Shown: in pieces, positions 36,835 through 44,851 of the stretch
Position numbering within the stretch: the first letter of the stretch is position 1
Layout of the letters: every line of letters starts with the position of its first letter
NCBI GenBank assembly: GCA_963726575.1
Contig: CAVSCR010000005.1
Span: forward strand, 496,001-560,000
Origin: CAVSCR01 sp963726575
GTDB taxonomy: Bacteria > Actinomycetota > Actinomycetes > JAHEKZ01
Length of the DNA stretch: 64,000 nucleotides
Reading direction: 5' to 3'
Position numbers and translations under genes: made by a program
The notes under the pieces: model-generated
What the model saw: the letters and a program-made list of their open reading frames with translations, nothing else
Database searches by the model: none
What the model was told of the DNA's origin: nothing

Positions 36835-39800
36835 TCAGCGGCGCACCTGAGGAGTATCGGCCCCCGGCCCGGACGACTGCAGACCTGAAACGGTGCCGGG
36901 TCCGAGTAGTTCCTTCAGGTCGGCGTACAGGGCCGCCGTCGGGGTGACCCGCAGCCGCTCGTCCAGGCGCATGACGGTCGTACGGGCGGCCGACAACAGC
37001 TGCAGGTGGACCTCGACGACGCCCGGGTGGGTGGCCAGCACCTCCTTGAGACGGTCGACCACCGGCGGCACACATCGGGCGACCGGCAGCGAGATCACGA
37101 CCGGGCCGCGTTGCACCTGCCCCGAGAGGTCGGGCATCGAGAGCTCCAACGCGACGAGCTTCGGCACGTCGTCACGTCGGTCCAGACGTCCGCGCACCAG
37201 GACGACGGTGTCCTCGGCGAGCTGCGTCGCCACCGCCTGGTAGGTGGCCGGGAAGAACATTGCCTCGACCGCGCCCTCGAGGTCCTCGATCGTGGCGACG
37301 GCCCAGCTGTTGCCCTGCCGGGTCACCTTGCGCTGCAGGCCGGTGACGAGGCCACCGATCGTGACGGTCGTGCCGTCCGGACGCGTCTCGTCGGACACGA
37401 GCTCGGCCACCGTGCAGTCCACCGACTGCGCCAACACGTGCTCGATGCCGAACAACGGGTGGTCGGAGACGTACAGCCCGAGCATCTCGCGTTCGTGGGC
37501 CAGGAGGGTGGCCTTGTCCCACTCGCCCACCGGGATGACCAGCTCGACCCCGAACTCGGCCACCTGCTCATCGTCGGAGGACCCGAACAGGTCGAACTGG
37601 CCGATCGCCTCGGCACGCTTCGTCTCCAGGACGGCGTCAACGGCTTCGGCGTGGACCGCGACCAAGCCGCGCCTCGTGTGTCCCAGGGAGTCGAACGCAC
37701 CTGCCTTGACCAACGACTCGATGACCCGCTTGTTGCACACGGCGGTGTCGACCTTGGCCAGGAAGTCGCGGAAGTCGGCGAAGCGACCCGATCGACTGCG
37801 TGCATCCACGATTCCGGCGACGACGTTCTCGCCCACGTTGCGGATGGCTGCGAGCCCGAACCGGATGTCCGATCCCCGCGGGGTGTAGCCCGCGTCGGAC
37901 TCGTTGACGTCCGGCGGCAGCACCTTGATTCCCATGCGCCGGCATTCGTGCAAGTACAGCGCCGACTTGTCCTTGTCGTCGCGCACACTGGTCAGCAGGG
38001 CGGCCATGTACTCCGCTGGGTAGTTGGCCTTCAGGTAGGCGGCCCAATAGGACACCAGGCCATAGCCCGCGGTATGGGACTTGTTGAACGCGTAGTCGGC
38101 GAACGGAACGAGAATGTCCCACAGGGTGCGGATCGCGCGGTCGGAGTAGCCGTTGGCCCGCATCCCCTCGGAGAAGGGCACGAACTCCTTGTCCAGGACT
38201 TCCTTCTTCTTCTTGCCCATCGCTCGGCGCAGGTTGTCGGCACTGCCCAACGAATACCCAGCCACCTTCTGGGCGATCGCCATGACCTGCTCCTGGTAGA
38301 CGATCACGCCGTAGGTGGCGTCCAGGATCTCAGCCAGCGGCTCGGCGAGCTCGGGGTGGATCGGGACCACCGGCTTGCGGCCGTTCTTGCGGTCGGCATA
38401 GTCGTTGTGTGCGTTGGCGCCCATCGGCCCGGGGCGGTAGAGCGCCAGCACCGCGGAGATGTCCTCGAAGCTGTCTGGCTGCATCGAGCGCAGCAGCGCG
38501 CGCATGGGCCCGCCGTCGAGCTGGAAGACGCCGAGCGTGTCCCCCTTGGCCAGCAGCTCGTACGCCGCGCGGTCGTCCAGCCCCAGATCCTCGAGGACGA
38601 CATCCTCGCTCCGGTTCGCCGCGATGTTGGCCAGGGAGTCGTCGAGGACGGTCAGGTTGCGCAAGCCCAGGAAGTCCATCTTGAGCAGGCCGAGCTTCTC
38701 GCACGTGGGGAAGTCGAACTGCGTGATGATCGCGCCGTCCAGCTCGCGACGCATGATCGGGACGTGGTCGACGAGCCGTTCGCTGCTCATGATCACGCCA
38801 GCGGCGTGCACGCCCCACTGGCGCTTGAGGTTCTCCAGTCCCCGAGCGGTGTCGACCACCCGTCGGACGTCGCCGTCGGCCTCGTACAGCTGGCGGAACT
38901 CCCCCGCCTCCGCGTAACGGCTGCTGGAGGCGTCGAAGATGCCGCCGAGGGAGATGTCCTTGCCCATGACCGAGGGCGGCATGGCCTTGGTGATCCGGTC
39001 ACCGATCGCATACGGGTACCCCAGCACCCGTGCAGAGTCCTTGACGGCCTGCTTGGCCTTGATCGTGCCGTACGTGACGATCTGGGCTACGCGGTCGTCG
39101 CCATATTTCGCCGTGACGTAGCGGATCACGTCGGCTCGGCGCCGCTCGTCGAAGTCGACGTCGATGTCGGGCATCGAGATCCGTTCAGGGTTGGTGAACC
39201 GCTCGAACAGCAGGCCGTGCTTCAACGGGTCGAGATCGGTGATCCCCATGGCGTACGCCGCCATGGACCCCGTCGCCGACCCACGCCCCGGCCCGACCCG
39301 GATGCCCTGCGCCTTGGCCCAGTTGATGAAGTCGGCGACGACCAGGAAGTACCCCGGGAACCCCATCTGGAGCAGCACGCCGACCTCGTAGTCGGCTCGG
39401 GCCCGCACATCGTCGGGCACCGCACCCTTGTACCGGTGCTGCAGACCGGCCTCGACCTGCTTGACGAACCAGGACTCCTCGGTCTCCCCGTCGGGAACCG
39501 GGAAGCGCGGCATGAGGTTGGCGTTCTCGGCGAACGCGACGTCACAGCGCTCAGCAATCAGCAGCGTGTTGTCACATGCCTGCGGGAAGTCCCGCCAGAG
39601 CTCGCGCATCTGCGCCGCCGACTTCAGGTAGAAGTCCTCGGCATCGAACTTGAAGCGGTTCGGGTCAGCCAGCGTGGACCCCGACTGCACGCACAGAAGC
39701 ACCGCGTGGGCCTCGCTGTCGCTGGGGCGGGTGTAGTGCAGGTCGTTGGTGGCCACCAACGGCAGGTCGAGCGTCTTGGCCAGCTGCAGCAAGCCGTCGT

Positions 39801-40398
39801 GAGCACGGCGCTCGATGCCCAGACCGTGGTCCATGAGCTCGCAGAAGAAGTTGTCGGCCCCGAAGATGTCGCGATAGTCGGCGGCGGCGCGGACTGCGTC
39901 GTCGAACCGGCCAAGACGGAGCAGCGTCTGGATCTCACCCGATGCGCAGCCGGTGGTGGCGATGACGCCGTCGGCATAGGTCTGCAACACCTCCCGGTCC
40001 ATGCGTGGCTTGTAGTAGTACCCCTCGAGCGAGGCCAGGCTGGCCATCCGGAAAAGGTTGTGCATGCCAGCCGTGCTCTGCGCGAGCAACGTCATGTGGG
40101 TGTACGCGCCGCCGCCCGACACGTCGTCCTCGCCGCCGCTGGCCCACTGCACGCGGCGCTTGTCGTACCTCGAGGTACCGGGGGTCAGGTAGGCCTCGAC
40201 CCCGATGATCGGTTTGATGCCACGGGCCCGTGCCTGGCTGTAGAAGTCGTAGGCGCCGAAGACGTAGCCGTGGTCGGTGATCGCGATCGCGGGCATCTGC
40301 TCGTCGACAGCGGCATCGAGCAGCTCGCCGACCCTGGCTGCACCGTCGAGCATGGAGTACTCGGTGTGCACGTGCAGGTGCACGAACGAGTCAGCCAT
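36835..40398 (-). CDS. dnaE: DNA polymerase III subunit alpha
   Basis: Replicative DNA polymerase of 1187 residues. It starts MADSFVHLHVHTEYSMLDGA with the PHP domain metal motifs (HLHVHTEYS and ITDHGYVFG). The catalytic aspartates of the palm lie in SMPDIDVDFDERRR (about residue 410), and the fingers contain AYNFNKSH-like DYAFNKSHTAGYGLVS. The tau-binding C-terminus and OB-fold (TVTIGGLVTGLQRKVTRQGN) are present. No frameshift over the full length, unlike several shorter genes nearby. It is likely monocistronic, with a strong inverted repeat 140 bases upstream. Confidence 0.98.
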   Translation of the reverse strand: MADSFVHLHVHTEYSMLDGAARVGELLDAAVDEQMPAIAITDHGYVFGAYDFYSQARARGIKPIIGVEAYLTPGTSRYDKRRVQWASGGEDDVSGGGAYTHMTLLAQSTAGMHNLFRMASLASLEGYYYKPRMDREVLQTYADGVIATTGCASGEIQTLLRLGRFDDAVRAAADYRDIFGADNFFCELMDHGLGIERRAHDGLLQLAKTLDLPLVATNDLHYTRPSDSEAHAVLLCVQSGSTLADPNRFKFDAEDFYLKSAAQMRELWRDFPQACDNTLLIAERCDVAFAENANLMPRFPVPDGETEESWFVKQVEAGLQHRYKGAVPDDVRARADYEVGVLLQMGFPGYFLVVADFINWAKAQGIRVGPGRGSATGSMAAYAMGITDLDPLKHGLLFERFTNPERISMPDIDVDFDERRRADVIRYVTAKYGDDRVAQIVTYGTIKAKQAVKDSARVLGYPYAIGDRITKAMPPSVMGKDISLGGIFDASSSRYAEAGEFRQLYEADGDVRRVVDTARGLENLKRQWGVHAAGVIMSSERLVDHVPIMRRELDGAIITQFDFPTCEKLGLLKMDFLGLRNLTVLDDSLANIAANRSEDVVLEDLGLDDRAAYELLAKGDTLGVFQLDGGPMRALLRSMQPDSFEDISAVLALYRPGPMGANAHNDYADRKNGRKPVVPIHPELAEPLAEILDATYGVIVYQEQVMAIAQKVAGYSLGSADNLRRAMGKKKKEVLDKEFVPFSEGMRANGYSDRAIRTLWDILVPFADYAFNKSHTAGYGLVSYWAAYLKANYPAEYMAALLTSVRDDKDKSALYLHECRRMGIKVLPPDVNESDAGYTPRGSDIRFGLAAIRNVGENVVAGIVDARSRSGRFADFRDFLAKVDTAVCNKRVIESLVKAGAFDSLGHTRRGLVAVHAEAVDAVLETKRAEAIGQFDLFGSSDDEQVAEFGVELVIPVGEWDKATLLAHEREMLGLYVSDHPLFGIEHVLAQSVDCTVAELVSDETRPDGTTVTIGGLVTGLQRKVTRQGNSWAVATIEDLEGAVEAMFFPATYQAVATQLAEDTVVLVRGRLDRRDDVPKLVALELSMPDLSGQVQRGPVVISLPVARCVPPVVDRLKEVLATHPGVVEVHLQLLSAARTTVMRLDERLRVTPTAALYADLKELLGPGTVSGLQSSGPGADTPQVRR

Positions 40399-40537
40399 GC
40401 GAGGGGCCTCCGAGGGACGTCGAAGATCAACGGGGACGCCCGCCGGGGGAAGACGGCTGGACGACTTGCAGCCTAATCGGGGCCACGGCCGGTTCCGCGC
40501 CCCGACTCACCGCGGCGTCCCCGCCGGCATCCGATCG

Positions 40538-40610
40538 CGCCGATTGGCGGCTGCCGTGAGTCTGGGGCGGGCTGCCGCCGCGCCAGACTCACGGTGAGGG
40601 CCAATCGGCG
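40538..40610 (-). terminator. Long inverted repeat downstream of the aldo/keto reductase
   Basis: Arms at 40540-40565 and 40583-40608: ccgattgg pairs with ccaatcgg, and ccgtgagtctgg pairs with ccagactcacgg, with a few mismatches between and a 17-base GC-rich loop. Twenty of about 26 positions pair perfectly. The repeat lies 15 bases after the aldo/keto reductase stop (40625) and upstream of dnaE, both on the minus strand, so it can end that transcript. It has no U-tract. A 16-base stretch of one arm also occurs inside pyrC. Confidence 0.55.
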
Positions 40611-40624
40611 GTGGTGGGCGACGG

Positions 40625-41530
40625 TCAGGTCCGGCGGGAGACTCCGGTGCGTTCGGGGTCCGATCCGGTCGGCGTCAGGCCGGACAGCGCCGCCAGGACG
40701 TCCTCGGGCAGGTCCAGGGTCGCCGCCGAGACGTTCTCGGCGAGGTGCTCCAGGGACTTGGTGCCCGGGATCGGCAGCATCACCGGCGACCGTTGGACCA
40801 GCCACGCCAGCGCCAGCTGGGCGGGACTGTGCCCGGTCTTGGTGGCAAGGCCGTCGAGCACCCCTCCGGGCCGGGCCAGGTCGCCGGTGGCCACAGGGAA
40901 CCACGGGATGAAGCCAATGCCCTGGGCCACGCACTCCTCGAGCACCGGTTCGGCCTGCCGGTTCGCCAGGTTGTAGAGGTTCTGCACAGTGGTGATCCTG
41001 GCGTGCTGCTGAGCCGCGTGGAGCTGGCTGACCGTGACCTCGGACAGGCCGAGGTGGCGGATCTTCCCTTCCCGCTGGAGCTCGACAAGGGCGCCCAGCT
41101 GGTCGGCCAGCGGCACCCTGACGTCGATCCGGTGCAGCTGGAACAGGTCGATCGTCTCGACGCGCAGTCGCCGCAACGACATCTCGCACTGCTGCTTGAG
41201 GTACTCGGGCAGGCCCACCACGTGCCAACGGCCGGGACCGGTGCGGGTGAAACCGGCCTTCGTCGCGATCACGACGCCGTCGTACGGCCACAGCGCCTGG
41301 GCGATCAGCTCCTCCGACACGGCCGGGCCGTACGAGTCCGCGGTGTCGATGAAATCGACGCCCAGGTCGACGGCACGGCGCAGGACCGCGCGCGCGTTGT
41401 CCTCGTCCTCCGGCGGACCCCAGATCCCGGGCCCGGTGATCTGCATCGCGCCGTAGCCGAGCCGGTGGACGGTCAGGTCGCCACCGATGGCGAAGGTCCC
41501 CGACTGGTGCGCCGGGCGGTCGTCGGTCAT
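40625..41530 (-). CDS. Aldo/keto reductase
   Basis: A 301-residue NADPH-dependent reductase of the AKR superfamily. The first strand (VHRLGYGAMQITGPGIWG) leads to the catalytic Asp and Tyr in VDFIDTADSYGPAVSEEL, then Lys in VVIATKAGFTRTGPG. The His follows in ETIDLFQLHRIDVRVPLADQ and the NADP-binding end in SPVMLPIPGTKSLEHLAEN. It resembles the oxidoreductase (YdbC/aldo-keto) family; substrate is unknown. The ATG at 41530 has AGGAGG just upstream and follows the rluD stop by 11 bases. Because of the rluD frame break it can appear fused to RluD; they are separate genes. Confidence 0.92.
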   Translation of the reverse strand: MTDDRPAHQSGTFAIGGDLTVHRLGYGAMQITGPGIWGPPEDEDNARAVLRRAVDLGVDFIDTADSYGPAVSEELIAQALWPYDGVVIATKAGFTRTGPGRWHVVGLPEYLKQQCEMSLRRLRVETIDLFQLHRIDVRVPLADQLGALVELQREGKIRHLGLSEVTVSQLHAAQQHARITTVQNLYNLANRQAEPVLEECVAQGIGFIPWFPVATGDLARPGGVLDGLATKTGHSPAQLALAWLVQRSPVMLPIPGTKSLEHLAENVSAATLDLPEDVLAALSGLTPTGSDPERTGVSRRT

Positions 41531-41541
41531 GAGCCTCCTGT

Positions 41542-42475
41542 TCAGTTCTCCGCGCGCAGCACGTCGAGGGCGTGCTGCAGGTCCGTGGGGTAGGTCGAGC
41601 TGAACGTCATCGACTGGCCGGTCGCCGGATGGTCGAAACCGAGCTCGCTCCGCGTGCAGCCACTGCCGCTGCAACCCCAGGCGCGCCGCCAGAACGGGGT
41701 CAGCGCCATAGGCAAGATCACCGACGCAGGGATGGCGCAGCGCGCTGAGGTGGACCCGGATCTGGTGGGTCCGCCCGGTCTCCAGCCCGATGCTGAGCAA
41801 GCTCGCCGCCGGGAACGCCTCGAGCGTCTCGTAGTGCGTGACGCTGGGTTTGCCGTTGGCCATGACCGCGAACCGCCAGTCGTGCGTCGGGTGCCGCGCG
41901 ATGGGCGCCTCGATCGTGCCCCGTGACGGATCGGGGTGGCCCTGCGCCAGTGCGTGGTAGGTCTTGGTCACCCGGCGCTGCTGGAACGCAGCCTTCAGCG
42001 ACGAGTACGCCGACTCGGACTTGGCGACGACCATGAGCCCGCTCGTGCCCACGTCGAGCCGGTGCACCACGCCTTGCCGTTCGGCGGCTCCCGACGTGGC
42101 GATCCGATAGCCGGCTGCGGCCAGTCCGCCGATGACGGTCGGTCCGATCCAGCCCGGGCTCGGATGGGCGGCGACACCGACTGGCTTGTCCACGACCACC
42201 AGGTCGACGTCGTCGTAGACCACCACGAGTCCGGGGACCGGCTCGCCCAACGTCGTGCCGAAGGGCTCGGGGGCTGGCGGCAGCTCCACCTCGAGCCAAG
42301 AACCGGCCACGACCCGATCGGACTTGGCCGCCACCTGACCGTCGACGCTGGCGGCACCGTTGGTCACGAGCTCGGCCGCCTTGGTCCGGGACAGACCGAA
42401 CATGCGCGCCAGTGCGGCGTCCAGACGCTCGCCCTCGAGCCCCTCGGGGACCGGGAGGGATCGGCGCTGGGTCAC
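41542..42475 (-). CDS. rluD: RluA-family 23S rRNA pseudouridine synthase (one apparent frameshift near 41650)
   Basis: Makes pseudouridine in large-subunit rRNA. The 310-residue protein has an N-terminal S4 domain (GERLDAALARMFGLSRTKAA, TNGAASVDGQV) and the catalytic Asp in VVHRLDVGTSGLMVVAKSES. It continues to QRQWLHA and then changes frame. The family end GFDHPATGQSMTFSSTYPTD and LQHALDVLRAEN stops at 41542. Removing one g near 41650 restores it. Read through, the broken frame runs into the next gene and falsely suggests a fusion. RluD symbol is by family; the exact target uridines are not shown. Confidence 0.88.
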
Positions 42476-42573
42476 AGGTGGAGTATGCCGGGGGGCTGAG
42501 TCGGGGCGCCGGATGGTGCGAACCGATGCGGTGGCGATCGACCGATCACCACCGCACGCTGAAGGGAGAACCC

Positions 42574-42966
42574 GTGACCGTGCAGCTCAACCACACGATC
42601 GTGTCTGCCACGGACAAGTTGGCGTCCGCGACATTCTTCGCCGAGGTGCTCGGGGTCGCGCCACCGACCCGCTTCGGTTCGTTCTACGTCGTCACCTTGG
42701 ACAATGACGTCTCTCTTGACTTCCTCGAGGACTACGGACTCGACGCCGAGGGTCGAGTCCATCCCCAGCACTACGCGTTCTTGGTGAGCGAGTCCGAATT
42801 CGACGACATCTTCGGTCGGATCACCGCGCGGAATCTTCCTTACTGGGCTGACCCCGGGCAGACCCGCGCCGGCGAGATCAACACCAACGACGGTGGGCGG
42901 GGCGCCTACTGGGAGGCCCCGGACGGACACATCCTGGAGATCATCACGCGTCCCTACGGGGGCTGA
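42574..42966 (+). CDS. VOC family (glyoxalase/bleomycin resistance) protein
   Basis: A 130-residue two-module VOC protein. It opens MTVQLNHTIVSATDKLASAT (GTG 42574 with GGGAG upstream), continues FAEVLGVAPPTRFGSFYVVT, then a metal-site glutamate near the end (GRGAYWEAPDGHILEIITRP). Proteins of this fold bind metals or small hydrophobic ligands, as dioxygenases, glyoxalases or sequestering proteins; this member cannot be placed further. It is divergent from rluD (98-base gap) and convergent with lspA. Confidence 0.88.
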   Translation: MTVQLNHTIVSATDKLASATFFAEVLGVAPPTRFGSFYVVTLDNDVSLDFLEDYGLDAEGRVHPQHYAFLVSESEFDDIFGRITARNLPYWADPGQTRAGEINTNDGGRGAYWEAPDGHILEIITRPYGG

Positions 42967-43027
42967 GGCAGGCGGAGCCCGGCGAGGCCGCCCCCGACGC
43001 GTTCGTCGCCGCCGACCAGGCTTCGAA

Positions 43028-43064
43028 TGAACTGTTGATCCCCCTAGGCGGGGCAAATCGTTCA
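43028..43064. terminator. Hairpin between the VOC gene and lspA
   Basis: An inverted repeat around a ctagg centre: tgaac (43028-43032) with gttca (43060-43064), gat with atc, and cccc with gggg (43040-43043 with 43050-43053). It lies between the convergent VOC (stop 42966) and lspA (stop 43123) genes, about 60 bases from each. It may serve as a terminator for both strands. No U-tract follows on either side. Confidence 0.4.
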
Positions 43065-43122
43065 CTGGACGAGCCCTGGACCGTCCTCGCCGCATCAGCG
43101 CACGGTGGCGAGCCGATGGCCC

Positions 43123-43638
43123 TCAGGTGGGACGGCTGCCGTCCAGCGCGACTCCCCGCAAGGACAGGACGACCATCAGCACCGCAGAGCAGACGATGGC
43201 CGAGTCGGCGAGGTTGAACACCGGGTAGTGCGGCACCTGGATCCAGTCGACCACCGAGCCGCGCAACGGGCCCGGCGCCCGGAACACGCGATCGGTGAGG
43301 TTCCCCAGCGCCCCACCGAGCAGGCCGCCCAAGGCGATGGCCCAACCCACCGACGCCAGGCGCGGCGCCGTTCGTACGATGACCACGACCACCGCCACCG
43401 CCACGAGCGAGAACAAGATGGTCTGGCCGGTCCCGAGGCTGAACGCAGCACCCGGGTTCCGGGTGTACACGATCTGCAGCCAGGAGCCGAGCACCTGCTT
43501 GGGCAGGTGTGCGGCATCTGCGACCACCAGCGACTTCGTGGCCGCGTCGAGCGCCCACACCCCGAACGCGACACAGAACAGCGTGACCAGACTGCGTCGG
43601 TGCCAGTTCGGCCAGTTCGCCCGGCTCGACGAGACCAC
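43123..43638 (-). CDS. lspA: Signal peptidase II (lipoprotein signal peptidase)
   Basis: Cleaves lipoprotein signal peptides after Lgt has modified the cysteine. The 171-residue membrane protein has four hydrophobic segments and the catalytic aspartates in GALGNLTDRVFR and VFNLADSAIVCSAV. A conserved RNPGAAFSLG segment follows the first periplasmic loop. GTG 43638 is used; the family tolerates N-terminal variation. It lies 23 bases after the DksA-like gene. Together with lgt at 17 kb it supports lipoprotein maturation. Confidence 0.95.
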   Translation of the reverse strand: MVSSSRANWPNWHRRSLVTLFCVAFGVWALDAATKSLVVADAAHLPKQVLGSWLQIVYTRNPGAAFSLGTGQTILFSLVAVAVVVVIVRTAPRLASVGWAIALGGLLGGALGNLTDRVFRAPGPLRGSVVDWIQVPHYPVFNLADSAIVCSAVLMVVLSLRGVALDGSRPT

Positions 43639-43661
43639 CGGAGGGGGTTGATCCTCGGCGC

Positions 43662-44425
43662 TCAGCGACGTTCCTCGCGCTGTTTACAGGCCAAACACAA
43701 GGTGGCGCGCGGGAACACCTGCAGCCGTGCCTTGCCGATCGGCTGCCCGCAGCTCTCGCACACGCCGTACGTGCCGTCGGCAATGCGTCCGAGCGCCCGC
43801 TGCACCTGCAGGATCAGGTCGCGCGTGTTGTTGGCCACCGACATCTCGTGCTCGCGCTCGAACGTCTTGCTGCCCGCGTCGGCCTGGTCGTCGCCCGAGC
43901 CGTCGCCGGAGTCGCGCAGCAGCTCGTTGAGCTCCGCCTCGGCGATCTCGATCTCGGCGTTGAGCTGGCGCAGGTGGTCGATCAGGATGCCCTCGACCTC
44001 GGCCAGCTCAGCCTTCGTCCACGGTCGTTCGTCAGCGCGGACGGCGAGGGTACGCGCTGCTTTCTTGGCCGGGGCCTTCTTGGCCGGGGCCTTCTTGGCC
44101 GGGGCCTTCTTGGCCGGGGCCTTCTTGGCCGGGACCTGCTGGGCCGCGGCCTTCTTTGCCGGAGTCGGCTTCGCCGACGCTGCCTGCTTCGCGGCCGTCT
44201 TCTTGACCGGCGCAGTCTTCTTGACCGGCGCTGCCTTCTTCGCGGCCGTCTTCTTGACCGGCGCAGTCTTCTTGACCGGTGCTGCCTTCTTCACGGCCGT
44301 CTTCTTGACCGGCGCGTCTTCTTGACCGGCGCTGCCTTCTTCGCGGCAGCCTTCTTGGCCGGTACTTTCGCTGTTGCCGCCGACCGGGTCGTCGTGGTCT
44401 TGCGCGCAGCCTTCCCCGCCGCCAT
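43662..44425 (-). CDS. DksA/TraR C4 zinc-finger protein with histone-like lysine-rich tail (one apparent frameshift near 44315)
   Basis: ATG 44425 opens MAAGKAARKTTTTRSAATAK, then Lys/Ala/Pro repeats (VPAKKAAAKKAAPVKK). A base is missing near 44315 compared with the adjacent repeat unit, after which the frame continues APVKKTAVKKAAPVKKTAPV through KAPAKKAPAKKAPA. From about residue 130 comes a TraR/DksA domain: a coiled-coil stretch (WTKAELAEVEGILIDHLRQL, ELNELLRDSG) and the C4 zinc finger YGVCESCGQPIGKARLQVFP plus CLACKQ. With one base added it is 254 residues. The tail resembles histone H1-like proteins. It probably binds DNA or RNA polymerase. Confidence 0.85.
44063..44132. repeat. Tandem 15-base repeat coding AKKAP units
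   Basis: Within the DksA-like gene, a 15-base unit (ggccttcttggccgg on the plus strand) occurs about four and a half times, encoding five-residue AKKAP repeats. Related, less perfect units extend to 44350. Identical units make the tract prone to slippage and to assembly error; the frame break at 44315 lies in the same tract. Confidence 0.75.
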
Positions 44426-44674
44426 GCCGCACCCCTTGCCTCGACGATCTTGCCAATAGGCCACGGCAGGATAGGTCCCCCTCGACGAAGCGGCCAAACA
44501 GGCGCGCCGCCGCCGGACGCCCGCAGACCACCTCGCCGTCGACCAAGAATGGACTGGGTCGCGCGGTTCGGCGCGGCTACACTGCCACGACCTGCAACGA
44601 CGTCGATGGGGCCAGTACCCACAGCAGCGCACCACGAGCGATCCGGGGACGGTGCGAGCCCGGAGGTACGCCTG

Positions 44675-44851
44675 CGGCGAACATCACCCCGGAGTCGCCG
44701 GAAGAACCGGGCCAGCGCCCGTAGTAGACCCGGCCAGGGACCTCGAGTGGGCCGATCAGTTCGATCGGCCAAGGAGGGTGGTACCGCGGGAGGCCGGCGC
44801 CAGTCGGCCGTCTCGTCCCTTCGCCGGAACGTTGACGCCGACGGAGGACCG
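44675..44851 (+). ncRNA. T-box leader of ileS (ultra-short Stem I type)
   Basis: The invariant T-box core GGGTGGTACCGCGGG lies at 44776-44790; its bulge TGGT (44779-44782) complements the tRNA ACCA end expected for isoleucine tRNA. Upstream are a perfect hairpin (44750-44757 with 44763-44770), a Stem II with an AGTAGA S-turn-like bulge (44708-44732), and a short Stem I. Stem I pairs cggcga 44675-44680 with tcgccg 44695-44700 and exposes ATC (44683-44685), the isoleucine codon, in its loop. The ribosome binding site GGAGGA at 44843-44848 could be masked by a cggccgtc/gacgccg pairing. This matches actinobacterial ileS T-boxes that control translation. Confidence 0.85.

Noticed and set aside
37006..40476. 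A very long open frame on the plus strand opposite dnaE
   Set aside because: In high-GC genomes the frame opposite a real gene often lacks stop codons. Its translation shows no domain and is rich in H, R, V, D, while the minus strand encodes a full DnaE with all catalytic motifs. The same applies to long open frames opposite carB (4241-6094), pyrK/pyrF and ileS.
40625..42475. A fused RluD-aldo/keto reductase protein
   Set aside because: The uninterrupted frame only arises because the rluD frame break near 41650 skips the rluD stop. In the correct frame RluD ends at 41542, and the reductase has its own ribosome binding site and ATG at 41530.
44041..44350. The repeated tract in the DksA-like gene as a CRISPR or satellite element
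   Set aside because: Units are 15 bases without spacers and keep a codon period encoding AKKAP, so it is a protein repeat.
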